NCBI GenBank assembly: GCA_963516475.1
Contig: CAUQBR010000003.1
Span: forward strand, 90,292 to 154,291
DNA from: JABCPE02 sp963516475
GTDB taxonomy: Bacteria > Bacteroidota > Bacteroidia > Flavobacteriales > Weeksellaceae
Reading direction: 5' to 3'
Length of the DNA: 64,000 bases
Under the pieces are notes generated by a model. The model saw nothing but the letters and a program-made list of their open reading frames with translations, did no database searches and was not told the DNA's origin. Of the stretch, positions 1 through 8,751 are shown one piece after another. Made by a program: the position numbers and the translations under genes. Each line of letters starts with the position of its first letter. Positions within the stretch are counted from its first letter, which is position 1.

Positions 1-729
1 CAAAATCAGGATTTGAACCAATAAGAATGACAACAAGAAAGCGTATTTAAACTTACTAGTCGGGCTTTTTTTATTCAAATTTATAAAATGATCTCCCACC
101 GCCAAAATACACATTACTAAAATGGGAATTAAGGAATAAAAAGAAGAAAAATCTGTAATCATTTCATTGGAAATCAGTGGTATATAGTCTTCTTTAAATA
201 TATCTATTTCAAGCAGATACATCAGACACAAATATCCAGAAATTACCATAAAACATCCCAAAATAAGCTGGAAAATATTTAGAAATATTTTGTCTGATTT
301 GGTGATGATATGAATAATTACGAAAATAAAAAGTGTCCAAGTCGTTGGTAAGAAAATATAACTAACAGCCAGAATGCAACCAACCAAAAGGAAAGAATCA
401 CTTCTGATTTTATCATTTTCATTGGTGAAGAAAAATAATAAAATAGAACTTGTAAATAATGCCATAGAAATTCCTACATCCAGATTTCCATTATAAAATG
501 AAAAAATAAAAATAGAGTACAGAAACAGCGGCAGGTGGGTTTTCCTATTTAGCGAAATTTTATTAAACAGAATATAGCCCAGAGCTAGTCCTACAAAGAC
601 TATAATGGTAGAGAAAATGTTAGAAAATTTAACTTCTAAATCGTTTGAAATTAGAATAAAAAGCAATAAAGCTCCTATGTAAGTAGGAACCGAAAATAAA
701 TTGGTTTTCTTTGATAACAAACGAAACAT
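1..729 (-). CDS. Polytopic membrane protein, DUF6427-like (3' end cut)
   Basis: Reading leftward from an ATG at 729-727, the frame stays open for all 243 codons to the window edge, so the C-terminus is missing. The protein begins MFRLLSKKTNLFSVPTYIG and then alternates hydrophobic helices of about 20 residues with short polar loops, giving at least six membrane segments and no signal peptide. Its start lies 4 bases beyond the stop of the mannose-1-phosphate guanylyltransferase gene, so it is very likely the next gene of the same operon. Family knowledge: flavobacterial genomes carry a polytopic protein of this kind (DUF6427); I match it from general appearance only. Function unknown; a role in envelope glycan handling is conceivable from its neighbour but not shown. 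Confidence 0.75.
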   Translation of the reverse strand, partial: MFRLLSKKTNLFSVPTYIGALLLFILISNDLEVKFSNIFSTIIVFVGLALGYILFNKISLNRKTHLPLFLYSIFIFSFYNGNLDVGISMALFTSSILLFFFTNENDKIRSDSFLLVGCILAVSYIFLPTTWTLFIFVIIHIITKSDKIFLNIFQLILGCFMVISGYLCLMYLLEIDIFKEDYIPLISNEMITDFSSFYSLIPILVMCILAVGDHFINLNKKSPTSKFKYAFLLSFLLVQILIL

Positions 730-733
730 TTTC

Positions 734-1795
734 CTATTTTTTACTTTCTAAATCAGCTACATATTCCTTGATAAGCTGGTCATTACTCCTTGGACAGATA
801 AGCATAGCCTCCTCTGTATCTATCACTATATAGTCCGTAAGCCCATCAATCACAGCGGTTTTTTCACGGTTTTTGAGTCTGATGATATTTCCTTTTGCGT
901 TATAAACATTGCAGTTGTTAGAGATGGTGTTGTTGTTCTCATCTCGCTCAGCATTTTCAAACACAGAAGTCCAAGTTCCCAAATCAGACCAGCCCAAGTC
1001 AGCAGGAATCACATAGACATTATCAGCCTTTTCTAAAATTCCGTTGTCTATTGATATTTTTTCTACATTAGGATAAATTTCCTCTATGTATGGAGCTTCT
1101 TTTTTGGTGTTATATACCTCTGTTTTAAACTGTTCTGCCATTTTTGGAAGATAGTTTTCAAAGGCTTTTTGGATAGATTTTACATTCCAGATGAAAATTC
1201 CTGCATTCCAAAGATATTCTTTCGTTGCTAAGAATTTTTCTGCCGTTTCTAAATTAGGCTTTTCAGTGAAAGTTTTTACTTTGCATATTTCAGCAGATTT
1301 TTCTTCTGAAAACTGAATGTAGCCATAGCCTGTGTCAGGGCGTGTAGGCTGTATCCCGAGCGTGATGAGATAGTCGTTCTGGCTCGCCTTTTCAAAAGCA
1401 AATTCTATCTTTTCACAAAAAGTTTTTTCTTTTAAAATCAAATGATCTGCGGGCAGTACAACGATGTTAGCATTTGGGTTTATTTTTGCTATTTTATTGG
1501 TTATGTAGATGTTACACGCTGCAGTATTTCTCATCATAGGTTCTCCGATGATGTTTTTCTTGTCAAGTTCAGGAATTTGAGCAGCCGTAAGTTCCAAATA
1601 TTCCTTATTGGTTACCACAAAAATATTTTCCACAGGGACAATCTGCTTTATCCGCTCAAAGGTCTGCTGTATCATGGTCTTTCCTGTTCCCAAGATATCA
1701 TGGAACTGTTTAGGAAATTTAGCCGTACTCATAGGCCAAAAACGGCTTCCGATGCCGCCCGCCATTATGACACAATAGTTATTATTTAGATTCAT
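734..1795 (-). CDS. manC: Mannose-1-phosphate guanylyltransferase (GDP-mannose synthesis)
   Basis: Cytoplasmic nucleotidyltransferase making GDP-mannose and PPi from mannose-1-phosphate and GTP, feeding LPS, capsule or glycoprotein sugars. The 353 residues show the pyrophosphorylase signature GGIGSRFWPMS (13-23) followed by FPKQF with the expected lysine K29, the LPADH metal-binding motif (114-118), TGYGYI (155-160), FTEKP (176-180) and WNAGIFIW (196-203). Length fits the monofunctional GMP type; there is no fused phosphomannose isomerase cupin domain as in bifunctional ManC/AlgA enzymes. It lies 16 bases after the SprT-like gene and 4 bases before the cut membrane-protein gene, all on the minus strand, so it belongs to a leftward operon. 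Assignment is secure at the family level. Confidence 0.93.
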   Translation of the reverse strand: MNLNNNYCVIMAGGIGSRFWPMSTAKFPKQFHDILGTGKTMIQQTFERIKQIVPVENIFVVTNKEYLELTAAQIPELDKKNIIGEPMMRNTAACNIYITNKIAKINPNANIVVLPADHLILKEKTFCEKIEFAFEKASQNDYLITLGIQPTRPDTGYGYIQFSEEKSAEICKVKTFTEKPNLETAEKFLATKEYLWNAGIFIWNVKSIQKAFENYLPKMAEQFKTEVYNTKKEAPYIEEIYPNVEKISIDNGILEKADNVYVIPADLGWSDLGTWTSVFENAERDENNNTISNNCNVYNAKGNIIRLKNREKTAVIDGLTDYIVIDTEEAMLICPRSNDQLIKEYVADLESKK

Positions 1796-1811
1796 TTTCT
1801 TTCGTTAGTCA

Positions 1812-2396
1812 TTATTTTGTCCGCTCCACTCTCGCACAGGATTTGAATAAATACATTCTCCCTGTACTGAGATTTTTGCAAAGGTAACGCTTTTTCTTCT
1901 TTTCTTCTATCTGGTAAATGTCTGTTTGATAAATAAATTTTTCTCCAATGGGCAAATCCTCCACATAGGCTTTATTATCAGAGTGTTCACTGTCAAAATA
2001 TTTTACCAGCTCTGGACTGGACATGAAGTTGGCTTTCGGATTTTTAGAAAAATTTAAAATCAAAGGTCTCAGCTCTTCAGAATAAATTGAAATACTCTCC
2101 AAAAGCATTTTCTGAAAGGTCATCTTCCATTCTTTTCCATGTGGAAGAATATTTTTCTTCTCATGAAAAGCCACTAAATGCGCAATTTCATGCGTAAAGA
2201 CAAAGAAAAAAAGCTCTGGTTCCAGCGTTCCATTGATGGTTATTTGGTGGGAATTATTAGGCATTGATTTATAATCTCCTAATTTGCTGTGCCTGTTTTT
2301 TGTGACTTTGATATGACACAGATGCCCTTCCAGCCATTTTTTTAGGTAGGGCATGCTGTTTGGAGGCAAAAATCTTTCTAATAACTCGGTAGACAT
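1812..2396 (-). CDS. SprT-like zinc metalloprotease-fold protein
   Basis: A 194-residue cytoplasmic protein with the SprT/Spartan-like metallopeptidase core: the HExxH helix is HEIAH at 69-73 and a third probable zinc ligand follows in PHGKEW (H86). The C-terminal part has basic YLCK- and CARV-type segments that may form a small zinc-ribbon-like or beta tail, although the four-cysteine set of some SprT proteins is not obvious. Family knowledge: eukaryotic Spartan cleaves DNA-protein crosslinks; bacterial SprT-like proteins are poorly characterised. It sits 7 bases downstream of parC. A link to protein-DNA adduct repair near a topoisomerase is tempting but is inference only. Confidence 0.85.
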   Translation of the reverse strand: MSTELLERFLPPNSMPYLKKWLEGHLCHIKVTKNRHSKLGDYKSMPNNSHQITINGTLEPELFFFVFTHEIAHLVAFHEKKNILPHGKEWKMTFQKMLLESISIYSEELRPLILNFSKNPKANFMSSPELVKYFDSEHSDNKAYVEDLPIGEKFIYQTDIYQIEEKKKKRYLCKNLSTGRMYLFKSCARVERTK

Positions 2397-2403
2397 CTCA
2401 AAA

Positions 2404-4959
2404 TCAGTTAAATAAATCTCCTATAACTCCATCTTCTGGAATATCCGTTTCTTCCTGCTGTACAGGTTCTTCTTCCTCTTCTTTCGGTTCTGGAATTGTG
2501 ATATTTATGGATTTTATTTTTTCTTTCACAAACTGATTTCCCATTGCTTTTATTCCTTTTATAGAGATAAAGTCATCAATATCAATGGTTTCAGGCTCTT
2601 TTTCCTTTCCGTTTTTATCTTTTGCAAAGATAATTTCCGCTGTGCAGCCATCACTGGTTCCCACAAATTCTATGAAGGATTTAGGATGCTCACTCGGCAT
2701 AAAGTTCTGAATATTAGCCGTGTTTTCTAATAAAAATCGTTTGATGAAATAAATATCCTTTTCGCCATCATAATAGATGCACGAAACAGCCTGTTCTGGA
2801 TGCCATTTTTCCAAAATCAGATAATCATCATCAAAACGATTCATCAGGTCAAATGAAATCAGTTTTGCTTCTCCTTTGGTATTGATAGTCAGTATTTTAT
2901 CATCTCCTTTAAAGCTGCCGAGCAGAACTCCTCTGCCCTCTACATTCAGCCTTCTTACACTTTCATCAAACCAAATTTTTCTCGGAGCCAGCGTGGAGAT
3001 GCCTTCTTCTTTTAGTTCTATTTTTTTAACGGCATATTTCGTTACGAGATTTCCTTTGGAATCACGCCCCTTTATAGCTAAATCAGAGAAATCTATATCG
3101 ATTCTGTTTTTTCTGATTCTGGCACTAGGTTTTAGTAAAACACTGATGATTTCTGCCTCTCCATTTGGATTTGCAGAAAAATACAGCACTTCTGAGCCTT
3201 TTACATCCGAAGCAAGTTTGTATTCATTATTTCGGATAACTCCCGTTACCGAGAATCTTTTCATGTAATATGGGCCGTCTTTTCCCTCGCGGTAGACCAT
3301 GTTATAAACGGTTCGCTTATCGTTCTTTTTCCATACGCCCACATGCAGAATATCTTTTCCGATGAAGGTTTTTGCTTCCACTTTGGTAACCTGCATTGTT
3401 CCATCTTTTCGGAAAGTGATGATGTCATCTAAATCTGAACAGTCAAAAACATATTCATCTTTTTTGAGCGAAGTTCCGATGAATCCTTCGGCTCTGTTGA
3501 TGTAGAATTTTTCGTTTGCTACCGCTACATTGGTCGCATCTATGTTGTCAAAAACACGAATTTCCGTACGGCGAGGCTTGTCTTTTCCATATTTTTTCTG
3601 AATGTTTTGGAAATAATTGATGGCATAATCCACCAAGTTTTCCAAATCATGTTTCACCTGCTCCATTCTGTCCTCCAGTGCAGCGATGTTTTCCAGCGCT
3701 TTATCTCTATCATAGCGCGAAATTCGCATGAAAGGGAGTTCTGTCAGTCGGGCAATGTCCTCTGTAACTACCTCACGCATAAGGTTTTTGATAAATGGCT
3801 TTAAAGCTTTGTCAATCGCCGAATAAACTTCCTCTTTGCTGGTTTTACCTTTGATTTCTTGGTAAATTTCATTCTCGATGAAGATTTTTTCCAAACTCGC
3901 AAAATGCCATTTTTCCTGAAGTTCGTGCAGTTCTATTTCCAGCTCTTTTTTCAGAAGAGAAACCGTGTGGTCTGTGTTGTATTTCAGGATTTCCGAAACC
4001 GAAAGGAACATCGGTTTGTCTCCCACGATTACGCAGGCATTAGGTGAAATAGAAACTTCGCAGTCCGTGAAAGCATACAGGGCGTCTATCATCATGTCTG
4101 GCGAAACATCATTAGCCAGTAAGATGTTGATTTCCACCTCATCAGAAGTATTGTCCTCTATTTTTTTGATTTTGATTTTACCCTTTTCGTTAGCCTTTAA
4201 AATGCTGTCAATCAGGTCGCCTGTGTTTTTAGAAAAAGGCAATTCTGTGATGCATAGAGTGTTTTTGTCTTTTTGGATAATTCTGGCTCTTGCACGGATT
4301 TTTCCGCCTCGTTTTCCATCGTTATAGTTGGAAACATCTAGAAGCCCTGCCGTAAGGAAATCAGGGTAAAGCTGGAAACTTTTTCCTTTTAGATAAAGAA
4401 TAGAAGCATCCAGTAACTCATTGAAATTGTGAGGCATAATCTTCGTCGAAAGCCCCACACCGATACCTTCCACGCCTTGTGCAAGAAGCAGCGGGAATTT
4501 CACAGGAAGGTCCACAGGCTCGTTGTTTCTTCCATCGTAGGATTTTACCCATTCTGTAGTTTTAGGGTTAAAAACCACCTCCAAAGCGAAAGGCGTAAGT
4601 CTCGCTTCGATGTATCTTGCCGCCGCTGCCGAGTCTCCTGTGTAGATATTTCCCCAGTTTCCCTGAGTGTCTATCAGGAGTTCTTTCTGACCAATCTGCA
4701 CCATGGCATCCGTGATGGAGGCATCTCCATGCGGGTGGTATTTCATGGTATTTCCCACGATGTTTGCCACCTTGTTGTATCTTCCATCTTCCAGCTCGCG
4801 CATAGAGTGCATGATGCGGCGCTGAACGGGCTTAAAACCATCATAAACAGATGGAATGGCACGGTCCAAAATTACATAAGAGGCGTAATCAAGAAACCAG
4901 TCTTGATAAAGCCCAGATATTTTTTTTAGAGTTTCTTCTTTATGTTCGTTTTCTTGCAT
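2404..4959 (-). CDS. parC: DNA topoisomerase IV subunit A
   Basis: Type IIA topoisomerase cleavage subunit (851 aa), partner of ParE encoded at 6773-8641, acting in chromosome decatenation. The N-terminal winged-helix region contains the RPVQRR-like stretch and HPHGDASITDA (75-85); the active-site tyrosine is Y116 in AARYIEARL. A tower/coiled-coil region (about 330-460) and a beta-rich C-terminal domain follow, ending in an acidic Glu-rich tail. The position equivalent to the quinolone-resistance serine (GyrA S83) is alanine A80, with serine next to it. The stop of the upstream DUF389 gene and this start are back-to-back (4960/4959), showing translational coupling. ParC rather than GyrA is inferred from its nearness to a ParE-type gene and the short acidic C-terminus. 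Confidence 0.93.
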   Translation of the reverse strand: MQENEHKEETLKKISGLYQDWFLDYASYVILDRAIPSVYDGFKPVQRRIMHSMRELEDGRYNKVANIVGNTMKYHPHGDASITDAMVQIGQKELLIDTQGNWGNIYTGDSAAAARYIEARLTPFALEVVFNPKTTEWVKSYDGRNNEPVDLPVKFPLLLAQGVEGIGVGLSTKIMPHNFNELLDASILYLKGKSFQLYPDFLTAGLLDVSNYNDGKRGGKIRARARIIQKDKNTLCITELPFSKNTGDLIDSILKANEKGKIKIKKIEDNTSDEVEINILLANDVSPDMMIDALYAFTDCEVSISPNACVIVGDKPMFLSVSEILKYNTDHTVSLLKKELEIELHELQEKWHFASLEKIFIENEIYQEIKGKTSKEEVYSAIDKALKPFIKNLMREVVTEDIARLTELPFMRISRYDRDKALENIAALEDRMEQVKHDLENLVDYAINYFQNIQKKYGKDKPRRTEIRVFDNIDATNVAVANEKFYINRAEGFIGTSLKKDEYVFDCSDLDDIITFRKDGTMQVTKVEAKTFIGKDILHVGVWKKNDKRTVYNMVYREGKDGPYYMKRFSVTGVIRNNEYKLASDVKGSEVLYFSANPNGEAEIISVLLKPSARIRKNRIDIDFSDLAIKGRDSKGNLVTKYAVKKIELKEEGISTLAPRKIWFDESVRRLNVEGRGVLLGSFKGDDKILTINTKGEAKLISFDLMNRFDDDYLILEKWHPEQAVSCIYYDGEKDIYFIKRFLLENTANIQNFMPSEHPKSFIEFVGTSDGCTAEIIFAKDKNGKEKEPETIDIDDFISIKGIKAMGNQFVKEKIKSINITIPEPKEEEEEPVQQEETDIPEDGVIGDLFN

Positions 4960-6249
4960 TTATTTTGTGTTTATCAGTCTGATATTTTGGTCGTTTAACT
5001 TAGTTTGAAGCCATTTTTTCAGCTTTTCTTCATCTAGATTCTCTTTTTCTTTGATTTGGTAAATGACAGTATTTTCTTGTTTACGAGAATCTTTTTCGTA
5101 ACTATTTAGTTTTCCGATAGATATGTTTTCTATTTCTGGAAAAACGATTCTGAGTTCTTTGATGAGCTGTCGGTCATCAAATTTGTATTCATTCAGTTCC
5201 GCAGTAAGATTTTGGATGATGATATCTTTTTCAGAGAAATCCTTGTTCTGCTGATTGATTTCAGCTAAAATTTCACTTTTTAGATTAGATGAATTATTTT
5301 TTATCAAGAGTTTTGTATCCTTGATTTCGTAGTTGTCGGCAAGTTTTTTGTTAAGCGCTTGAATTTCAATACTGTCCATTCGCTGATTTAGTAAAACTAA
5401 TTCTATGGTTTTTGGCGTATCATTTTGATTTATTTTCTTATAAATCACGGTGTGCCCTCTGTCTGTAAATTCGTTTTTGATGAAATTTTCTACATTTTTT
5501 GTGTATTTATTATCACTAATGAGACGGTAAGCCAAGAAAATACTTGGAACAATCATGATAGTAAACAAAGTATAAATGGAATATTTTACTTTTCTGTCAA
5601 ATTTTTTATCCTGAGTAGAAACAGGTTTGTATTTAAGGAATTTAACAATAGTAAATGTAGCAATGGCAATGAAGAAGCAGTTGATAGAATATAAATATAA
5701 AGCTCCAGCAAAAAATTTAAAATTAAAAGTTGCCAGCCCAAAACCTGCCGTACAAAGAGGCGGCATAAGCGCTGTGGCAATAGCTACCCCAGGGATAGGG
5801 TTTCCTTTTTCTACACGGGTGATAGAAATTATCCCTACAATTCCACCAATGAAAGCAATCAAAACATCATAAATATTAGGTGATGTTCTGGCTAAAATCT
5901 CAGATTGAGCCTCTTTAAAGGGGCTGAGAGTAAAGTAAATCGCAGAGACTAAAAGGCTTACGATAGTAGCCGTAAGTAGGTTTTTTCCTGATTTTTTTAG
6001 AAGAGTTAAATCATAAATGGCAAGGGCAACCCCAATTCCTACGATAGGTCCCATAAGTGGAGAAATCAGCATGGCGCCGATAATCACAGCTGTGGAATTG
6101 ACATTCAGACCAATAGATGCAATGAATATAGCACATGCCAAAATCCAAAGGTTAGCCCCTTTGAATGAAATGTTTTTTAAGACATCTTGTAAAACCTTGT
6201 CTTGTTTTTCTTCTCCTTCGTGTAAGTTAAATAAACTATGTTGTTTCAT
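4960..6249 (-). CDS. DUF389 family membrane protein
   Basis: A 429-residue inner-membrane protein. About residues 30-240 form the DUF389 hydrophobic core with roughly six to seven helices and its recognisable loops GAMLISPLMGP and GVAIATALMPPLCTAG. The last 200 residues are soluble, lysine/glutamate-rich and predicted alpha/beta, probably a cytoplasmic or periplasmic accessory domain. Family knowledge: DUF389 proteins are common in bacteria and have no established biochemical role; transport is often guessed. The gene abuts parC with no spacer and starts 1 base after the stop of the upstream 163-aa gene, so the three are co-transcribed. Its function in a topoisomerase operon is unknown. Confidence 0.85.
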   Translation of the reverse strand: MKQHSLFNLHEGEEKQDKVLQDVLKNISFKGANLWILACAIFIASIGLNVNSTAVIIGAMLISPLMGPIVGIGVALAIYDLTLLKKSGKNLLTATIVSLLVSAIYFTLSPFKEAQSEILARTSPNIYDVLIAFIGGIVGIISITRVEKGNPIPGVAIATALMPPLCTAGFGLATFNFKFFAGALYLYSINCFFIAIATFTIVKFLKYKPVSTQDKKFDRKVKYSIYTLFTIMIVPSIFLAYRLISDNKYTKNVENFIKNEFTDRGHTVIYKKINQNDTPKTIELVLLNQRMDSIEIQALNKKLADNYEIKDTKLLIKNNSSNLKSEILAEINQQNKDFSEKDIIIQNLTAELNEYKFDDRQLIKELRIVFPEIENISIGKLNSYEKDSRKQENTVIYQIKEKENLDEEKLKKWLQTKLNDQNIRLINTK

Positions 6250-6250
6250 A

Positions 6251-6742
6251 CTATTTATTGTCGTTATTGTTGTTTTCTTTGTTGGCTTTTATTGTTCGTT
6301 GTAATGAAAGTTTTAAATCCCTTATTTCACTGCTTGTAAGGTAAGAAATATCGTATTTTAGGATACTTTCTTTATGTTTTTTACTCGTGATTTTTATATA
6401 TAACCTTTTGAAAATTAATGCATTTACGATTTCAAAGGAAACAAGTTTGTATTTTGGAAATTCATCTTTTGCTTCTTTTCCTAAAAAAGGGATAATAGAG
6501 TGGTTTTTGAAGTTAAGGGCTTCTCCATCACTATCGTATTCGAATATCTGGCGACCTCTCAAAAAAATAATGACCAACCCTGAAACTCCTATGAATAAAA
6601 GGGAAATACTTGCCATTTTCCCAAAAACAGGCAGTTTGATGATGTTCAAAAAAGTCATAGCTCCGCCTATTATTGCGGAGAAAATGGAAAAGGTTAGTAA
6701 AAAATTGTATATAGGTGCTTTTTTTCTGTTACTTAATCTCAT
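6251..6742 (-). CDS. Small membrane protein with PH-like cytoplasmic domain
   Basis: A 163-residue protein with two N-terminal membrane helices (about 12-32 and 40-60) separated by a short turn, then FLRGRQ and a beta-strand-rich soluble part of about 90 residues that resembles the bacterial PH-like (bPH) arrangement seen in many two-helix membrane proteins. No catalytic motif is visible. It is the first gene of the leftward operon that continues with the DUF389 protein, parC, the SprT-like gene, manC and the cut membrane gene. A TATTTTTG element lies exactly 4 bases before the ATG, suggesting a leaderless transcript. I do not recognise a named family with certainty. Confidence 0.75.
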   Translation of the reverse strand: MRLSNRKKAPIYNFLLTFSIFSAIIGGAMTFLNIIKLPVFGKMASISLLFIGVSGLVIIFLRGRQIFEYDSDGEALNFKNHSIIPFLGKEAKDEFPKYKLVSFEIVNALIFKRLYIKITSKKHKESILKYDISYLTSSEIRDLKLSLQRTIKANKENNNNDNK

Positions 6743-6746
6743 GATG

Positions 6747-6754
6747 CAAAAATA
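6747..6754 (-). promoter_or_regulatory. -7 promoter element for the parC operon
   Basis: On the minus strand this reads TATTTTTG, matching the Bacteroidota sigma-A -7 consensus TAnnTTTG, with 4 bases to the ATG at 6742. No clear TTG -33 box at standard spacing was found. The implied transcription start is at or next to the start codon. Confidence 0.5.
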
Positions 6755-6772
6755 AATTGTTGATATTAAATT

Positions 6773-8641
6773 TTACTCTGTTATTGCTTCTTCTACTACC
6801 AAGTTTTCAAGGATAAAGTTCTGTCTATCAGGCGTATTTTTTCCCATGTAGAACTCCAAAAGCTGGTCTATCGTGGTGTCTTTACCCACCACCACAGGCT
6901 CAAGGCGAATGTCTTTCCCGATGAAATGTTTAAACTCTTCTGGCGAAATCTCTCCAAGCCCTTTAAATCTCGTGATTTCAGGATTTTTTCCTAAATCTTC
7001 TAGAGCCTTTATTCGCTCTGCTTCAGTGTAGCAGTAGCGGGTTTCTTTTTTGTTTCTTACTCTAAACAAAGGCGTTTGGAGAATGTACAGGTGTCCATTT
7101 TTAATCACATCAGGGAAAAACTGAAGGAAGAAAGTAATCATCAGGAGTCTAATGTGCATACCATCTACATCGGCATCGGTAGCGATGATGACTTGATTGT
7201 ATCTCAAATCTTCCAGACTTTCCTCTATATTTAGAGCGGCTTGTAAAAGGTTAAACTCCTCGTTTTCATACACTACTTTTTTGGTTAGTCCGTAGCAGTT
7301 GAGTGGCTTTCCTTTTAGTGAAAATACAGCCTGCGTTTCCACATCTCTACTCTTCGTGATAGAGCCGGATGCAGAGTCTCCCTCTGTTATAAATATTTGA
7401 GTTTCAGTCTTTCTAGCTGCCTTTTGGTCATTGTAATGCTGTCGGCAGTCTCTTAGTTTTTTATTGTGAAGAGAAACTTTTTTTGCTCTTTCTCTTGCTA
7501 ATTTTTGAATTCCCGAAAGTTCTTTTCTTTCCCTTTCAGAAACTAATATTTTACGGTGAATAGCATCTGCAATTTCAGGGTTTTTATGAAGAAAATTGTC
7601 CAGTTTGCTTTTCATATAATTATTGACAAAAGTTCGGATGGTTTCCAGCTCGTTGCCATTCGCATCCTGTCCCATAGTGGTAGAGCCTAATTTGGTCTTG
7701 GTCTGAGACTCAAAAACAGGGTTTCCCACATTGATATACACCGCGCCAATGATAGATTTTCTAATATCGGCAGCCTCAAAATTTTTTCCGAAAAATTCTT
7801 TGATGGTTTTCACGAAAGTCTCTTTAAAGGCATTCAGGTGGGTTCCTCCCTGCGATGTGTATTGTCCATTGACAAATGAAAAATAAGTTTCTGACTGGGA
7901 TTTATCCGAATGAGTAATCGCTATCTCCATGTCTTCATCCTTTATGTGGATGATAGGGTAGAGGATTTCGCCATCTATTTCTTCTTCTAATAGGTCTTTC
8001 AGTCCGTTTTCAGATTCGAAAACAGAGTCGTTATAATAGATTTTTAGTCCTAAATTTAGATAAGTATAATTACGAAGCATACGCTCCACATACTCATTTC
8101 TAAATTTATAATTTATGAAAATAGTGCTGTCAGGAATGAAACTTACCTCCGTTCCGTTTTTTTCAGTCGTGTCTGTTTCCTCGGTTACTTCCACCAGTTT
8201 ACCTTCGTGAAACTGGGCAGATTTGGTTTTCCCATCTCGGACAGATTTTACCTGAAAAAAAGTAGAAAGAAAATTAACCGCCTTGGTTCCTACACCATTC
8301 AGACCGATGGATTTTTTAAAGGCGCCGTCATCGTATTTCCCACCAGTATTCATTTTGGAAACTACATCTACGATTTTTCCCAAAGGAATTCCACGACCAT
8401 AATCACGAACAGTGACTTTTCCATCATTGATTTTAACATCTATTCTCTTCCCGAATTTCATTCGGAATTCATCGATAGAGTTATCCAAAACCTCCTTTAA
8501 TAGGATATAAATCCCATCATCCGCCGCAGAGCCGTCTCCCAGTTTACCGATGTACATCCCTGGACGAAGGCGCACATGCTCACGAGGCTCGAGGGTTCTG
8601 ATGTTATCTTCCGTATAGTTTGTCTGTTGTGGTGTGTTCAT
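6773..8641 (-). CDS. parE: DNA topoisomerase IV subunit B
   Basis: ATPase subunit of topoisomerase IV, 622 aa from the chosen start. The GHKL ATPase is shown by EVLDNSIDEF (E50 as general base, N54), DYGRGIP (80-85) and GLNGVGTKAVN (113-123). The Toprim metal site is EGDSAS (E420) and DADVDG (D489, D491, D493), with RFKGLGE near the C-terminus. A longer frame to a TTG at 8668 exists, but that TTG lies inside a TATCTTTG promoter element (8666-8673) and family members start shortly before NYTEDNIR, so I place the start at the ATG 8641-8639. It is separated from the parC operon by 31 bases and has its own promoter. Confidence 0.93.
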   Translation of the reverse strand: MNTPQQTNYTEDNIRTLEPREHVRLRPGMYIGKLGDGSAADDGIYILLKEVLDNSIDEFRMKFGKRIDVKINDGKVTVRDYGRGIPLGKIVDVVSKMNTGGKYDDGAFKKSIGLNGVGTKAVNFLSTFFQVKSVRDGKTKSAQFHEGKLVEVTEETDTTEKNGTEVSFIPDSTIFINYKFRNEYVERMLRNYTYLNLGLKIYYNDSVFESENGLKDLLEEEIDGEILYPIIHIKDEDMEIAITHSDKSQSETYFSFVNGQYTSQGGTHLNAFKETFVKTIKEFFGKNFEAADIRKSIIGAVYINVGNPVFESQTKTKLGSTTMGQDANGNELETIRTFVNNYMKSKLDNFLHKNPEIADAIHRKILVSERERKELSGIQKLARERAKKVSLHNKKLRDCRQHYNDQKAARKTETQIFITEGDSASGSITKSRDVETQAVFSLKGKPLNCYGLTKKVVYENEEFNLLQAALNIEESLEDLRYNQVIIATDADVDGMHIRLLMITFFLQFFPDVIKNGHLYILQTPLFRVRNKKETRYCYTEAERIKALEDLGKNPEITRFKGLGEISPEEFKHFIGKDIRLEPVVVGKDTTIDQLLEFYMGKNTPDRQNFILENLVVEEAITE

Positions 8642-8665
8642 AAAGTTTCCAAAAAAGTGTAGCGA

Positions 8666-8673
8666 CAAAGATA
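8666..8673 (-). promoter_or_regulatory. -7 promoter element for parE
   Basis: Minus-strand TATCTTTG, a perfect TAnnTTTG box, 24 bases before the chosen parE ATG. It overlaps the alternative TTG start at 8668 and so argues against it. Confidence 0.55.
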
Positions 8674-8714
8674 ATAAAATATGGCTTTAAAGAAAAAACC
8701 ATTATGATAAAAAG

Positions 8715-8745
8715 AAAAAACCACTCGATAATCTGAGTGGTTTTT
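8715..8745 (-). terminator. Rho-independent terminator after the SurA-like gene
   Basis: Stem CCACTC (8721-8726) / GAGTGG (8735-8740), extended by A/T pairs, with an 8-base loop and T runs on both sides. It lies 7 bases downstream of the minus-strand stop at 8752. Confidence 0.8.
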
Positions 8746-8751
8746 GTTAGT

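Noticed and set aside
4429..4929. A 166-codon plus-strand open frame antisense to parC
   Set aside because: It lies over the strongly conserved ParC catalytic region, and its His/Arg/Cys-rich translation reflects antisense codon bias.
8642..8668. Extended parE start at a TTG
   Set aside because: The codon lies inside a TATCTTTG promoter box and adds residues not typical of the family.
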